A DNA stretch of 12,638 nucleotides from assembly GCA_012729875.1 (NCBI GenBank), contig JAAYCC010000112.1:1-12638 (forward strand). Reading direction: 5' to 3'. The notes below the pieces were generated by a model that saw only the letters and a program-made list of their open reading frames with translations, was not told the DNA's origin and did no database searches. A program made the position numbers and the translations under genes. Origin of the DNA: Clostridiales bacterium. Its GTDB lineage: Bacteria; Bacillota; Clostridia; Oscillospirales; Oscillospiraceae. This document shows positions 7,401-12,638 of the stretch, in pieces (the first letter of the stretch is position 1; each line of letters begins with the position of its first letter).

Positions 7401-7836
7401 CAGCCACGTGTTTTTCAACGGAATGGCGCTGGGCGAGACCAACAAAATCAACATAGAGGACGGCAAGACACTGGTGATCAAGTACCTCGGACTTGGCGAC
7501 CTCAACGAGGACGGCACACGTAATGTCAACTTTGAGCTCAACGGTATGCGCCGTGAGGTAGCTGTACCTGATAAGAGTGCCGTCGCCAGCATCAAGCAGG
7601 CGGTTTTGGCGGATCCCGAGGACAAGAGCCAGATCGGCGCTTCTATCCCGGGCGCAGTCACCAAGGTAGAGATAAAACCCGGTGACAAGGTCAGGGAAAA
7701 CCAGGTGATCGCAGTTGTGGAGGCTATGAAGATGGAGACGAGCGTTGTCGCCCGTATGGACGGCACGGTCGACGAAGTCTTTGTGAAGCCCGGTCAGACC
7801 GTCGTGGCGGGAGAACTGCTGGCCACAATCAAATAG
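4408..7836 (+). CDS. pyc: Pyruvate carboxylase
   Basis: This biotin-dependent cytoplasmic enzyme carboxylates pyruvate to oxaloacetate with ATP and bicarbonate, refilling the TCA branch and feeding aspartate-family synthesis (including the dipicolinate precursor). The ATG at 4408 is chosen: AAAGGGA (4394-4400) lies seven bases upstream and the protein then begins MAERQFQKVLVANRGEIAIR, standard for the family. Start codons back to 4258 would lie upstream of the promoter. The product is 1142 aa, full length for single-chain Pyc. Biotin carboxylase covers about 1-455, with the ATP loop GGGGRGMRR near 166-174 and FIEMNPRIQVEHTVTE near 290. Carboxyltransferase covers about 530-800: TDTTMRDAHQSL from 532, the probable carboxylated Lys707 in AIKDMSG, and metal ligands in HLHTHD near 734-736. 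The biotin carrier domain at the C-terminus has Lys1108 in EAMKMET. Monocistronic, with its own promoter and terminator. Confidence 0.98.
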   Translation: MAERQFQKVLVANRGEIAIRVFRACNELELHTVAMYSNEDTLSLFRIKADEAYLIGENKSPLGAYLDIPAIIGLAKRRGVDAIHPGYGFLSENADFARACEEAGIKFIGPSPEVLDQMGDKLNAKALANRCGVPTIPGCEEPLKDGDEALEKATSFGFPVILKAAAGGGGRGMRRCNAPEEVKPAFELVKSEAKKAFGNDDIFIEKFLVEPKHIEVQILADEHGNVVHLGERDCSLQRRYQKVVEYAPAFSVDPKVLERLHADAVKIAKTVGYTNAGTVEFLVDKEGNHYFIEMNPRIQVEHTVTEMVTGVDIVRAQILIANGRPLSDPLIGISGQNDIKMNGYAIQCRVTTEDPANSFAPDCGKITSFSTGGGFGVRLDSGCAGAGTVISPYYDSLLVKVTSWDKTFEGACRRSVNAINEVHVRGVKTNIPFITNILHHSMFHEGKCHTKFIDDTPILFDLNLSRDRATRVLKYIAKIQVDNPNVERKQYNIPRFPVVDYPAAPGLKQMLDKEGPEAVSKWVMQQKKLLITDTTMRDAHQSLLSTRVRTRDMAKGAEGTAAILSDCFSLEMWGGATFDVAYRYLHESPWERLDLLREQIPNIPFQMLLRGANAVGYANYPDNLIREFVREAAVSGIDVFRIFDSLNWIPGMEIAMDEVLKQGKICEATICYTGDVLDDSRDKYTLQYYVDMAKELERRGAHMIAIKDMSGLLKPYAAKKLVTALKNEINVPIHLHTHDISGNQIAALLLAAEAGVDIVDTAISSMSSLTSQPSMNAVVAALQNTERDTGLNLDELQKLTNYWADVRLRYENFDGGLKSPVTDIYKYEIPGGQYTNLQPQVVSLGLGQRFEEVKGMYAEVNKMVGDIVKVTPSSKMVGDLAIFMVQNDLTPENIVERGEALTFPDSVVSYFKGMMGQPTWGFPEDLQRVVLKGEEPLTCRPGEMLPPVDFDKIREEMEEFMNGEIINRRAMLSYCLYPKVYKEYRAHRKEYGYIMRMGSHVFFNGMALGETNKINIEDGKTLVIKYLGLGDLNEDGTRNVNFELNGMRREVAVPDKSAVASIKQAVLADPEDKSQIGASIPGAVTKVEIKPGDKVRENQVIAVVEAMKMETSVVARMDGTVDEVFVKPGQTVVAGELLATIK

Positions 7837-7852
7837 AATAAAAACAAAAAGC

Positions 7853-7881
7853 AAAAAGCTCCCCGTTTGGGGAGCTTTTTT
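7853..7881 (+). terminator. Rho-independent terminator of pyc
   Basis: AAAAAGCTCCCC (7853-7864) pairs perfectly with GGGGAGCTTTTT (7869-7880) over the loop GTTT, with a T-run to 7881. The stem is nearly symmetrical, so it could also stop transcription from the other strand. Confidence 0.93.
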
Positions 7882-7932
7882 GCTGAAAACGTAATTTTTT
7901 CACTGATCTGTCGCAAAATAAGAGCAATACTC

Positions 7933-7961
7933 TTGCAAATTGTAGGACAGTTTGTTATAAT
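7933..7961 (+). promoter_or_regulatory. Sigma-A promoter of rpsB-tsf
   Basis: TTGCAA (7933-7938), a 17-bp spacer, and a perfect TATAAT (7956-7961). The start would be near 7968, about 117 nt before the rpsB ATG. Confidence 0.85.
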
Positions 7962-7967
7962 ACCAAG

Positions 7968-8084
7968 GCACTACGCACGGGAACGGATCGCTTTTTTCGG
8001 TGGCAGCGATAAAATCCTTATTATCTCTGTTGGAAAAAGCGGGATGAGGTTCCCGGAGGACAAAACAAAAATGGAGGAAAACAA
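7968..8084 (+). promoter_or_regulatory. Structured 5' leader of rpsB, possible S2 autoregulatory element
   Basis: A long-range 7-bp stem, CGGGAAC (7978-7984) with GTTCCCG (8049-8055), encloses an inner 6-bp stem ATCGCT (7987-7992) with AGCGAT (8005-8010). The outer 3' arm ends 17 bases before the Shine-Dalgarno GGAGG (8073-8077). Ribosomal protein operons are often controlled by binding of their own product to such leaders, as known for S2 in E. coli. Whether this fold is conserved or binds S2 is inference. Confidence 0.45.
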
Positions 8085-8828
8085 ATGTCAGTAGTATCAA
8101 TGAAACAGCTTCTGGAGGCCGGTGTGCATTTCGGCCACCAGACTCGTAGATGGAATCCTAAGATGAAAGAGTACATCTACATGGAGCGTAACGGCATCTA
8201 CATCATCGACCTGCAAAAAACTGTAAAGAAGCTCGAAGAAGCCTATGATTTCGTCCGCAACATAGCTGCGGACGGTGGCTCCGTACTTTTTGTCGGCACA
8301 AAGAAGCAGGCACAGGACGCAATTAAGGAAGAGGCCGAGAAGGTCGGAATGTACTATGTCAATGCCCGCTGGCTCGGCGGCATGCTCACCAACTTCAAGA
8401 CCATGCGTACACGCATCGACCGTCTGGCACAGCTCAAGAAGATGCAGGAAGACGGAACTTTTGATATGCTTCCGAAGAAGGAAGTCATAAAGCTCATGGG
8501 CGAAATGGAAAAGCTCGAGAAATATCTCGGAGGCGTCAAGGAAATGAAGAAGCTGCCGAGTGCTCTCTTCATCGTTGATCCCCGCAAGGAGCACAACGCG
8601 ATCGCAGAGGCGCGCAAGCTCAACATCCCCATCATCGCTATCGTTGACACCAACTGTGACCCCGATGAGGTGGACTATGTCATCCCCGGAAACGACGACG
8701 CAATCCGCGCCATCCGTCTGATCTCGGCCGCTATGGCCAGCGCCGTTCAGGAGGGCAGGCAGGGTCTTGATGCGGAGGTTCCCGCAGAGGAGGCCCCCTC
8801 GGAGGAAGAGGCTCCCGTAGAAGAATAA
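8085..8828 (+). CDS. rpsB: Small ribosomal subunit protein uS2 (S2)
   Basis: Ribosomal protein S2, a late-assembling 30S protein. The 247 residues show the family marks MKQLLEAGVHFGHQTRRWNP (6-25), RNGIYIIDLQKT, ARWLGGMLTNF, and IPIIAIVDTNCDPDEVDY near the C-terminus. Length is normal, with an acidic Glu/Pro-rich C-terminal extension (last 20 residues), a common variable tail. The ATG at 8085 has GGAGG seven bases upstream. It is the first gene of the rpsB-tsf pair; 31 bases separate it from tsf. Confidence 0.99.
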   Translation: MSVVSMKQLLEAGVHFGHQTRRWNPKMKEYIYMERNGIYIIDLQKTVKKLEEAYDFVRNIAADGGSVLFVGTKKQAQDAIKEEAEKVGMYYVNARWLGGMLTNFKTMRTRIDRLAQLKKMQEDGTFDMLPKKEVIKLMGEMEKLEKYLGGVKEMKKLPSALFIVDPRKEHNAIAEARKLNIPIIAIVDTNCDPDEVDYVIPGNDDAIRAIRLISAAMASAVQEGRQGLDAEVPAEEAPSEEEAPVEE

Positions 8829-8859
8829 TCATATAAATTAACGAGAGGAAGAATAATAG

Positions 8860-9783
8860 ATGGCATTCACAGCTCAGGATGTTAAGAATTTGCGTGAAAT
8901 GACCGGCGTCGGCATGATGGACTGCAAAAAGGCTCTTGTAGCTACCGATGGCGACTTTGACAAGGCTATCGAGTGGCTCCGTGAAAAGGGGCTGGCTGCC
9001 GCACAGAAGAAGTCCGGCAGAATCGCCGCCGAGGGCATGGCTTATGCCGATGTCATTAACGGCGTAGGCGTTGTGGTTGAGGTCAACGCAGAGACCGACT
9101 TTGTCGCCAAGAACGACCTGTTTGTAGAATTTGTTAAGGGCGTCGCGGCTGTTGTCGCGGAGCAGAACCCCGCCGACATGGACGCGCTTATGCAGTGCAA
9201 GTACCCCGGCAAAGAACTGACCGTCGAGCAGGAGCAGCAGGAGAAGGTTCTTGTCATCGGAGAGAACATCAAGATCCGCCGCTTTGCCCGTTATGATACC
9301 GGCCTGTCCATCCCATATGTCCACATGGGTGGAAAAATCGGCGTTATAGTCAATATGCAGGTCTCCGCCGGTCTCGAAAATAACGAGACTGTCATTGAGC
9401 TCGGCAAGGACGTGGCAATGCAGAGCGCCGCGATGAGCCCCACATACCTCGACAAGAGCGATGTTGACCAGTCTGTCATAGAGAAGGAGAAGGAGATCCT
9501 CACTATACAGGCGAAGGAGGATCCGAAGAACGCCAACAAGCCCGATAATATCATCGAAAAGATGGTCATGGGACGCGTAGGTAAGTACTACGAGGAAAAC
9601 TGCCTGCTGCAGCAGAGCTTTGTCAAAGGCGATAAGATATCCGTTGAAAAGCACGTTGCAGAGGTCGCAAAGGCCGTAGGCGGAGACATCAAAATTGTCG
9701 GCTTCACTCGCTTTGAAAAGGGTGAGGGTATCGAAAAGAAGCAGGACGATTTTGCATCCGAGATCGCAAGCCTCGTCAAGTAG
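8860..9783 (+). CDS. tsf: Translation elongation factor Ts
   Basis: EF-Ts is the nucleotide exchange factor that recycles EF-Tu-GDP to EF-Tu-GTP. At 307 aa it is of normal length. The N-terminal UBA-like domain (1-55) carries REMTGVGMMDCKKAL, and the core contains the EF-Tu contact motif TDFVAKN (79-85). Two subdomains follow, and the C-terminal FTRFEKGEGIEKK is typical. GAGAGGA at 8843-8849 serves as the ribosome binding site. It is co-transcribed with rpsB. Unlike the usual rpsB-tsf-pyrH-frr order, it is followed directly by a strong terminator and a convergent gene. Confidence 0.99.
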   Translation: MAFTAQDVKNLREMTGVGMMDCKKALVATDGDFDKAIEWLREKGLAAAQKKSGRIAAEGMAYADVINGVGVVVEVNAETDFVAKNDLFVEFVKGVAAVVAEQNPADMDALMQCKYPGKELTVEQEQQEKVLVIGENIKIRRFARYDTGLSIPYVHMGGKIGVIVNMQVSAGLENNETVIELGKDVAMQSAAMSPTYLDKSDVDQSVIEKEKEILTIQAKEDPKNANKPDNIIEKMVMGRVGKYYEENCLLQQSFVKGDKISVEKHVAEVAKAVGGDIKIVGFTRFEKGEGIEKKQDDFASEIASLVK

Positions 9784-9796
9784 GTAAGGCACTGAT

Positions 9797-9829
9797 AAAA
9801 AGCGCACCGCGTTAAGCGGTGCGCTTTTT
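9797..9829. terminator. Bidirectional terminator between tsf and the convergent lipid kinase gene
   Basis: AAAAAGCGCACCGC (9797-9810) pairs perfectly with GCGGTGCGCTTTTT (9816-9829) over a 5-nt loop. Both strands end in a T-run, so it can end rpsB-tsf on the plus strand and the lipid kinase transcript on the minus strand, whose stop lies at 9844. Confidence 0.93.
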
Positions 9830-9843
9830 GTTTTATAAAGACA

Positions 9844-10734
9844 CTATGTCATGATCCTGATCGGCGAGTGGATGTTTTCACAGAGGACCTCTTTGTGGGT
9901 GCCGCCCGCCTCTCCGTCGCGCGTCCATTTTACAGGGCGGTGGAAGCTGAATTTTACATTTTTGCTCCGCAGCATAATGACCTTGTTTCCGCTGTAGTTG
10001 CGGGCAAGAACGGCGGAGACGATCTGGTTCATCTCGATGACGTTGGCCGGCCGCTTTATAAGTATGACCTCGAACAGTCCATCGTCCAGCTCGACTCCGT
10101 TGTCGGTGAGCTTGACGAAGCCCGCAACAGAGGTGCTGTTTGAGACGCTGCCGAATACGAACTGGTCCTCGATTTTGCCGTTGTCATACTCCACCTTTAC
10201 ATTGTGATATGTCAGACGGGAGAGTTTACCCATGGCGTTGAGCACATAGGCAAAGTGACCTAAAGTGTTCTTTGACTCGCGCGGCGTCTCATAGCTTACA
10301 TCCGTGAATGCGCCGAAGGCGGCAATATAAGTGAAGTAGTCGTTTTTGTTAAATCTGCCCACGTCGAGGTTGACGGGAGAGCCGGAGACGATGGTTTTTG
10401 CCGCCGCAACAGGTATGTGCGAGAGGTTCAGAGTCGTCGCCACATCGTTGGCCGTACCCTGAGGGATATATCCCAACAGAGGGGGATCGTCAATCTGAGC
10501 GAGTCCCGCGACGGTCTCGCTCAGGGTGCCGTCTCCGCCTATGCAGGTGACACAGTCGTATTCGCTGCAGTATTCCTTGACCAGACGGGTAGCGTCGCCT
10601 GCTCCCGTGGTGCAGAACACCGTTGGCAGATAACCGCCGTTGGACAATACCTGCAGTATTGGGCCGAGATTGACCAGACCTTCACCCTTACCGGCCGCAG
10701 GATTGAATATCAGCATAAGCTTTTTCTTTTGCAA
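9844..10734 (-). CDS. YegS/BmrU/DgkB-type diacylglycerol (lipid) kinase
   Basis: A soluble ATP-dependent lipid kinase of the diacylglycerol kinase catalytic family. In Gram-positives, DgkB returns diacylglycerol, released by lipoteichoic acid synthesis, to the phospholipid pool. Whether this member uses diacylglycerol or another lipid cannot be told. The 296 residues carry NPAAGKG (11-17), the nucleotide-binding GGDGT (66-70) and GTAND (93-97) in the N-terminal domain, and a beta-rich C-terminal domain (DDGLFEVILIK). The start is TTG at 10734: GGAGGGG (10741-10747) lies six bases upstream and the protein begins at the expected QKKKLMLIFNP. The next ATG would leave too short a lead and has no ribosome site. 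It lies 68 bases after dpaB on the same strand with its own perfect promoter, and may also receive read-through from dpaAB. Confidence 0.93.
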   Translation of the reverse strand: MQKKKLMLIFNPAAGKGEGLVNLGPILQVLSNGGYLPTVFCTTGAGDATRLVKEYCSEYDCVTCIGGDGTLSETVAGLAQIDDPPLLGYIPQGTANDVATTLNLSHIPVAAAKTIVSGSPVNLDVGRFNKNDYFTYIAAFGAFTDVSYETPRESKNTLGHFAYVLNAMGKLSRLTYHNVKVEYDNGKIEDQFVFGSVSNSTSVAGFVKLTDNGVELDDGLFEVILIKRPANVIEMNQIVSAVLARNYSGNKVIMLRSKNVKFSFHRPVKWTRDGEAGGTHKEVLCENIHSPIRIMT

Positions 10735-10770
10735 GGAAAACCCCTCCGAACTGCAATGCTTCTACCGCCA

Positions 10771-10799
10771 ATTATAGCCGTGAAGCACTGTAATGTCAA
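10771..10799 (-). promoter_or_regulatory. Perfect consensus sigma-A promoter of the lipid kinase gene
   Basis: On the minus strand, TTGACA (10799-10794), a 17-bp spacer, and TATAAT (10776-10771): exact consensus in both boxes and spacing. It begins four bases after the dpaB stop. Transcription would start near 10764, giving a leader of about 30 nt. Confidence 0.9.
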
Positions 10800-10802
10800 C
10801 GG

Positions 10803-11375
10803 TCAGGAGATTATTACAGGCTGGAGCTGCCTGCCGGCGAGCGCCGCCTCTATTGTCGGCTCAAGCAGAGAGAGATCGGATATCATGGAGGTCGGCTTTC
10901 CTTGGGGGTCATCCTGACGGAAGGGTACAAAGTAGTAGTTTTTGCGATTTATAAGCTCGCCGATGTTTTTTGCGTTGGCGCCCAGCGCGTCATTCGTGGA
11001 AATGGATATGACCACCGGCCTGCCGTTCCTGAGGTGCGCTTTGCAGGCCATAGTTACAGTGCTGTCAGCTATGCCGCAGGCGAGCTTTGCCAATGTATTG
11101 CCGGTGCAGGGGGCCACAAGCAGCATGTCAAAAAGCTTTTTGGGCCCTGCCGGTTCCGCCTCGGGTATGGTCGCCAGTATGTTTTTACCGCTTATTTGAC
11201 GCAGACGCTCTTTGAACTCTTCTGTTTTCCCGAATCTGGTGTCGGTGTTTGCCGTTATCTCGGACATGATGACTGTCAGGTCATATTTTTGTGCCAGCTT
11301 CTCCGCTGCTGGTATGAGCTTGTCAAAAGTGCAAAAGGAGCCGCACAGGGCGAGCCCCAGTTTTGTTTTTCCCAT
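10803..11375 (-). CDS. dpaB: Dipicolinate synthase subunit B
   Basis: DpaB (SpoVFB) works with DpaA in the mother cell to make dipicolinic acid from the lysine-pathway intermediate (dihydroxy-tetrahydrodipicolinate). The product is loaded into the spore core with calcium and gives heat resistance. The 190-residue protein is a flavoprotein-family Rossmann fold: LGLALCGSFCTFDK (6-19) at the N-terminus and LVAPCTGNTLAKLACGIADS (86-105), the flavoprotein signature, followed by VVISISTND. Length is normal. The ATG at 11375 is preceded by GGAGG (11383-11387) at seven bases. It lies 28 bases after dpaA in the same operon. There is no terminator before the lipid kinase gene. Confidence 0.95.
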   Translation of the reverse strand: MGKTKLGLALCGSFCTFDKLIPAAEKLAQKYDLTVIMSEITANTDTRFGKTEEFKERLRQISGKNILATIPEAEPAGPKKLFDMLLVAPCTGNTLAKLACGIADSTVTMACKAHLRNGRPVVISISTNDALGANAKNIGELINRKNYYFVPFRQDDPQGKPTSMISDLSLLEPTIEAALAGRQLQPVIIS

Positions 11376-11403
11376 AAAATAACCTCCGGTGGGAGCGAAA
11401 AGG

Positions 11404-12273
11404 TCATACTGTTCCTTGCCTTTCGCATAAAATGTTCAGAAGCGTCTCTTTAATGATCTTTCCGGCCGTGGCGGGGGCGGTATCTGCCGGCAGTCCCAGC
11501 GCCCAGAGCACGTTCAGGTCCATTGCCCGCGCGGCCTCGAAATCCACGCCGCCCGGGCGTGAGGCGAGGTCGATTATGAGGGCGTCGGGGGATACCTGAG
11601 CAAGTCTTTCGCAGCCGAGGATGCGGGCGGGTATGGTGTTTATAATCGTGTTAAAGCGCCCCAGCTCCGCGCCCAGCTTGCGGGTATCCAGAGCTTCACA
11701 GCCCATGGCGCGGATGTAGGCAAAGTCCCCCGGCTTGCGGGCGGAGACGGCAACCCTCGCGCCCAGTGCGCGCAGACGTTCCGCCAGCATTTTTCCGATT
11801 CGGCCGAAGCCGCATATCAGAATGTCGCTGTCCCAGATGGTTATTGGCGAATGCGTCAGCAGAACAGAGATGGCCCCCTCAGCGGTAGCCAAGGCGTTCA
11901 GCGCCACAAGCTCCTCACGATCGAAATAGTCCACCATCTCCAGGCCTATTTCGTCTGCTGTGCTCATAAGCGTCTCATTGGGCTTTCCCGCGCAGATCAG
12001 AGCTCCCCGTGGAAGCCGGCGTAGTACATCGTCAATGTTGTGGAAATGTGCGCTCAAGGGGGCGTTCAGGCCGCCACGGATATTGAGGACGGGAAGAGGA
12101 AGAACAATGCAGTCGGCATCCCGTGCAGAATCTTCCAGAGAAAGCGTACAGCATATGCCTTCCATCCCAGGGGCCTCGTCCAGAGCATAACAAGCCACGC
12201 TGTGCCCGTCCTTATATAGCATGGAAGCAAGGCTTACTATACGCATATCCCCGCCAATAAACAAAAATTTCAT
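11404..12273 (-). CDS. dpaA: Dipicolinate synthase subunit A
   Basis: DpaA (SpoVFA) is the NAD(P)-binding dehydrogenase-like subunit of dipicolinate synthase. The 289 residues show the N-terminal domain opening MKFLFIGGDMRI, the TAEGAI segment (130-135), and a Rossmann fold with DILICGFGRIGKMLAERL, where GFGRIG occupies 155-160, as in adenosylhomocysteinase-like and D-2-hydroxyacid dehydrogenase folds. The C-terminal segment IIDLASRPGGVDFEAA is characteristic. The ATG at 12273 has GGAAGGAAG (12281-12289) seven bases upstream. It is the first gene of dpaAB, behind a candidate SigK promoter, as expected for a mother-cell gene. The downstream asd-dapG-dapA genes of the B. subtilis spoVF operon are absent here. 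Confidence 0.95.
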   Translation of the reverse strand: MKFLFIGGDMRIVSLASMLYKDGHSVACYALDEAPGMEGICCTLSLEDSARDADCIVLPLPVLNIRGGLNAPLSAHFHNIDDVLRRLPRGALICAGKPNETLMSTADEIGLEMVDYFDREELVALNALATAEGAISVLLTHSPITIWDSDILICGFGRIGKMLAERLRALGARVAVSARKPGDFAYIRAMGCEALDTRKLGAELGRFNTIINTIPARILGCERLAQVSPDALIIDLASRPGGVDFEAARAMDLNVLWALGLPADTAPATAGKIIKETLLNILCERQGTV

Positions 12274-12300
12274 AAAGACACTTCCTTCCGAGTTTCGCTA

Positions 12301-12329
12301 CATACTATGCCGTCCCCCTTATGGGGGTG
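12301..12329 (-). promoter_or_regulatory. Candidate SigK-type promoter of dpaAB
   Basis: On the minus strand, CACC (12329-12326), a 16-bp spacer, and gCATAGTATG (12310-12301) match the SigK consensus mACm / gCATAnnnTA except for the last base. The start would be near 12294, some 20 nt before the dpaA ATG. Known B. subtilis spoVF transcription is SigK-dependent, which fits. The -10 also partly resembles SigE (CATA with later A,T). Confidence 0.6.
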
Positions 12330-12349
12330 CCAGCTTCGGCGAAGCCGGC
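12314..12349. repeat. Two adjacent palindromes in the dpaA / divergent gene intergenic region
   Basis: CCCCC-ttat-GGGGG is a perfect 5-bp palindrome at 12314-12327 that falls in the spacer of the dpaA promoter. Two bases on, GCC-a-GCTTC-ggc-GAAGC-c-GGC forms a hairpin with one mismatch at 12329-12349. They could be regulator-binding sites for the divergent promoters or a small palindromic repeat unit. Function unknown. Confidence 0.45.
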
Positions 12350-12445
12350 GCAGGATATCGCGGGGGCCAAGGCGGGGCGCTGAGAGATGTTGGCGAATCC
12401 GCCGTGTTGGACAATATAAAAAATAATGTTGAACGGAGAATCCAG

Positions 12446-12638
12446 ATGACTTCTCAACAAAACAAACCCGTTGCCGTATTATTGCGGCTTGTGGGTGTGA
12501 TTTTGACGGCCGGCGCCTGCCTGATACTGGGTACCGCTTATTTTGCACCGGAAGCTCCCGCGGGGGCGCGGGAGTATTCCCCTCTGATAGCTTCAGATAC
12601 TGCTCTGCCGCAGATATGCCCGGACCGGAGCGCTCCAT
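12446..12638 (+). CDS. Unidentified protein with N-terminal membrane anchor or signal peptide (3' end outside window)
   Basis: Only the first 64 codons are present, so the family cannot be named. The ATG at 12446 has CGGAGA (12434-12439) at a normal distance, and the frame is open to the window edge. The visible part has a short polar, basic start (MTSQQNKPVAVLLR), then a hydrophobic stretch to about residue 33 (LVGVILTAGACLILGTAYF), then a Pro/Ala-rich segment. This is the layout of a signal peptide or single-pass anchor with an exported domain. Cys25 does not sit in a convincing lipobox. The gene is divergent from dpaA. A weak sigma-A-like promoter (TTGGCG 12390-12395 with an AT-rich -10 around 12413-12420) may drive it. 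Confidence 0.7.
   Translation, partial: MTSQQNKPVAVLLRLVGVILTAGACLILGTAYFAPEAPAGAREYSPLIASDTALPQICPDRSAP

Noticed and set aside
8731..9807. 358-aa open frame on the minus strand opposite tsf
   Set aside because: Shadow produced by codon bias of tsf; it runs through the terminator and ends inside rpsB.
12270..12638. Minus-strand open frame whose TGA overlaps the dpaA ATG
   Set aside because: The overlap looks like coupling, but the product is an Arg/Pro-rich sequence with no recognisable family. It spans the dpaA promoter and hairpins and lies opposite a plus-strand gene with a good ribosome site.
1..12638. tRNA genes, CRISPR arrays, insertion sequences
   Set aside because: No cloverleaf-like or CCA-ended segment, no regular spaced repeats, and no transposase were seen. 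The only mobility gene is the serine recombinase.

Overview
The window looks like a chromosome segment from an endospore-forming member of the Bacillota, class Clostridia, probably an Oscillospirales-type anaerobe. This is inferred from the gene content: the oxygen-sensitive Fe-S enzyme Hcp, sporulation sigma factor SigG, YmxH/YlmC, and dipicolinate synthase DpaA/DpaB. Moderately high GC and good Gram-positive Shine-Dalgarno sites fit. No exact species can be named from sequence alone.

Layout. (1) 1-1445: 3' part of hcp, cut by the window edge, closed by a terminator. (2) 1589-3226: a two-gene unit, a 73-aa protein of unknown family and a large serine recombinase, closed by a terminator-like hairpin. 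(3) 3242-3778: the C-terminal half of sigG (sigma regions 2.4 to 4.2) with no N-terminal half anywhere in the window. It is followed by ymxH (3820-4128), the usual sigG neighbour. (4) 4408-7836: pyruvate carboxylase with its own sigma-A promoter and terminator. (5) 8085-9783: rpsB-tsf, with a strong promoter and a structured leader. (6) 9844-12273, minus strand: dpaA-dpaB, then a lipid kinase gene with a perfect consensus housekeeping promoter. dpaA has a good candidate SigK promoter. (7) 12446-12638: start of a divergent, unidentified membrane-anchored or secreted protein.

Main discovery. sigG appears to be split by a recombinase-bearing intervening element, analogous to the skin element that splits sigK in Bacillus subtilis and Clostridioides difficile. 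The recombinase gene abuts the sigG C-terminal half. The recombinase terminator lies between them, and sigG similarity starts abruptly at the region 2.3/2.4 boundary, inside a small palindrome (3279-3295) that could be the crossover site. By family alignment from memory this is the same place where skin splits sigK. The C-terminal half is free of frameshifts and well conserved, and ymxH is still next to it, so a reversible or developmentally timed split is more likely than decay. There is a conceptual puzzle. SigG works in the forespore, whose chromosome is inherited, so excision there would also remove the element from the germ line, unlike skin, which is excised in the doomed mother cell. 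The N-terminal half and the other element end should lie outside this window, probably upstream.

The remaining genes are ordinary housekeeping (translation, anaplerosis, lipid phosphorylation) and late sporulation (dipicolinic acid synthesis) functions. The intact dpaAB pair argues that the lineage still sporulates.
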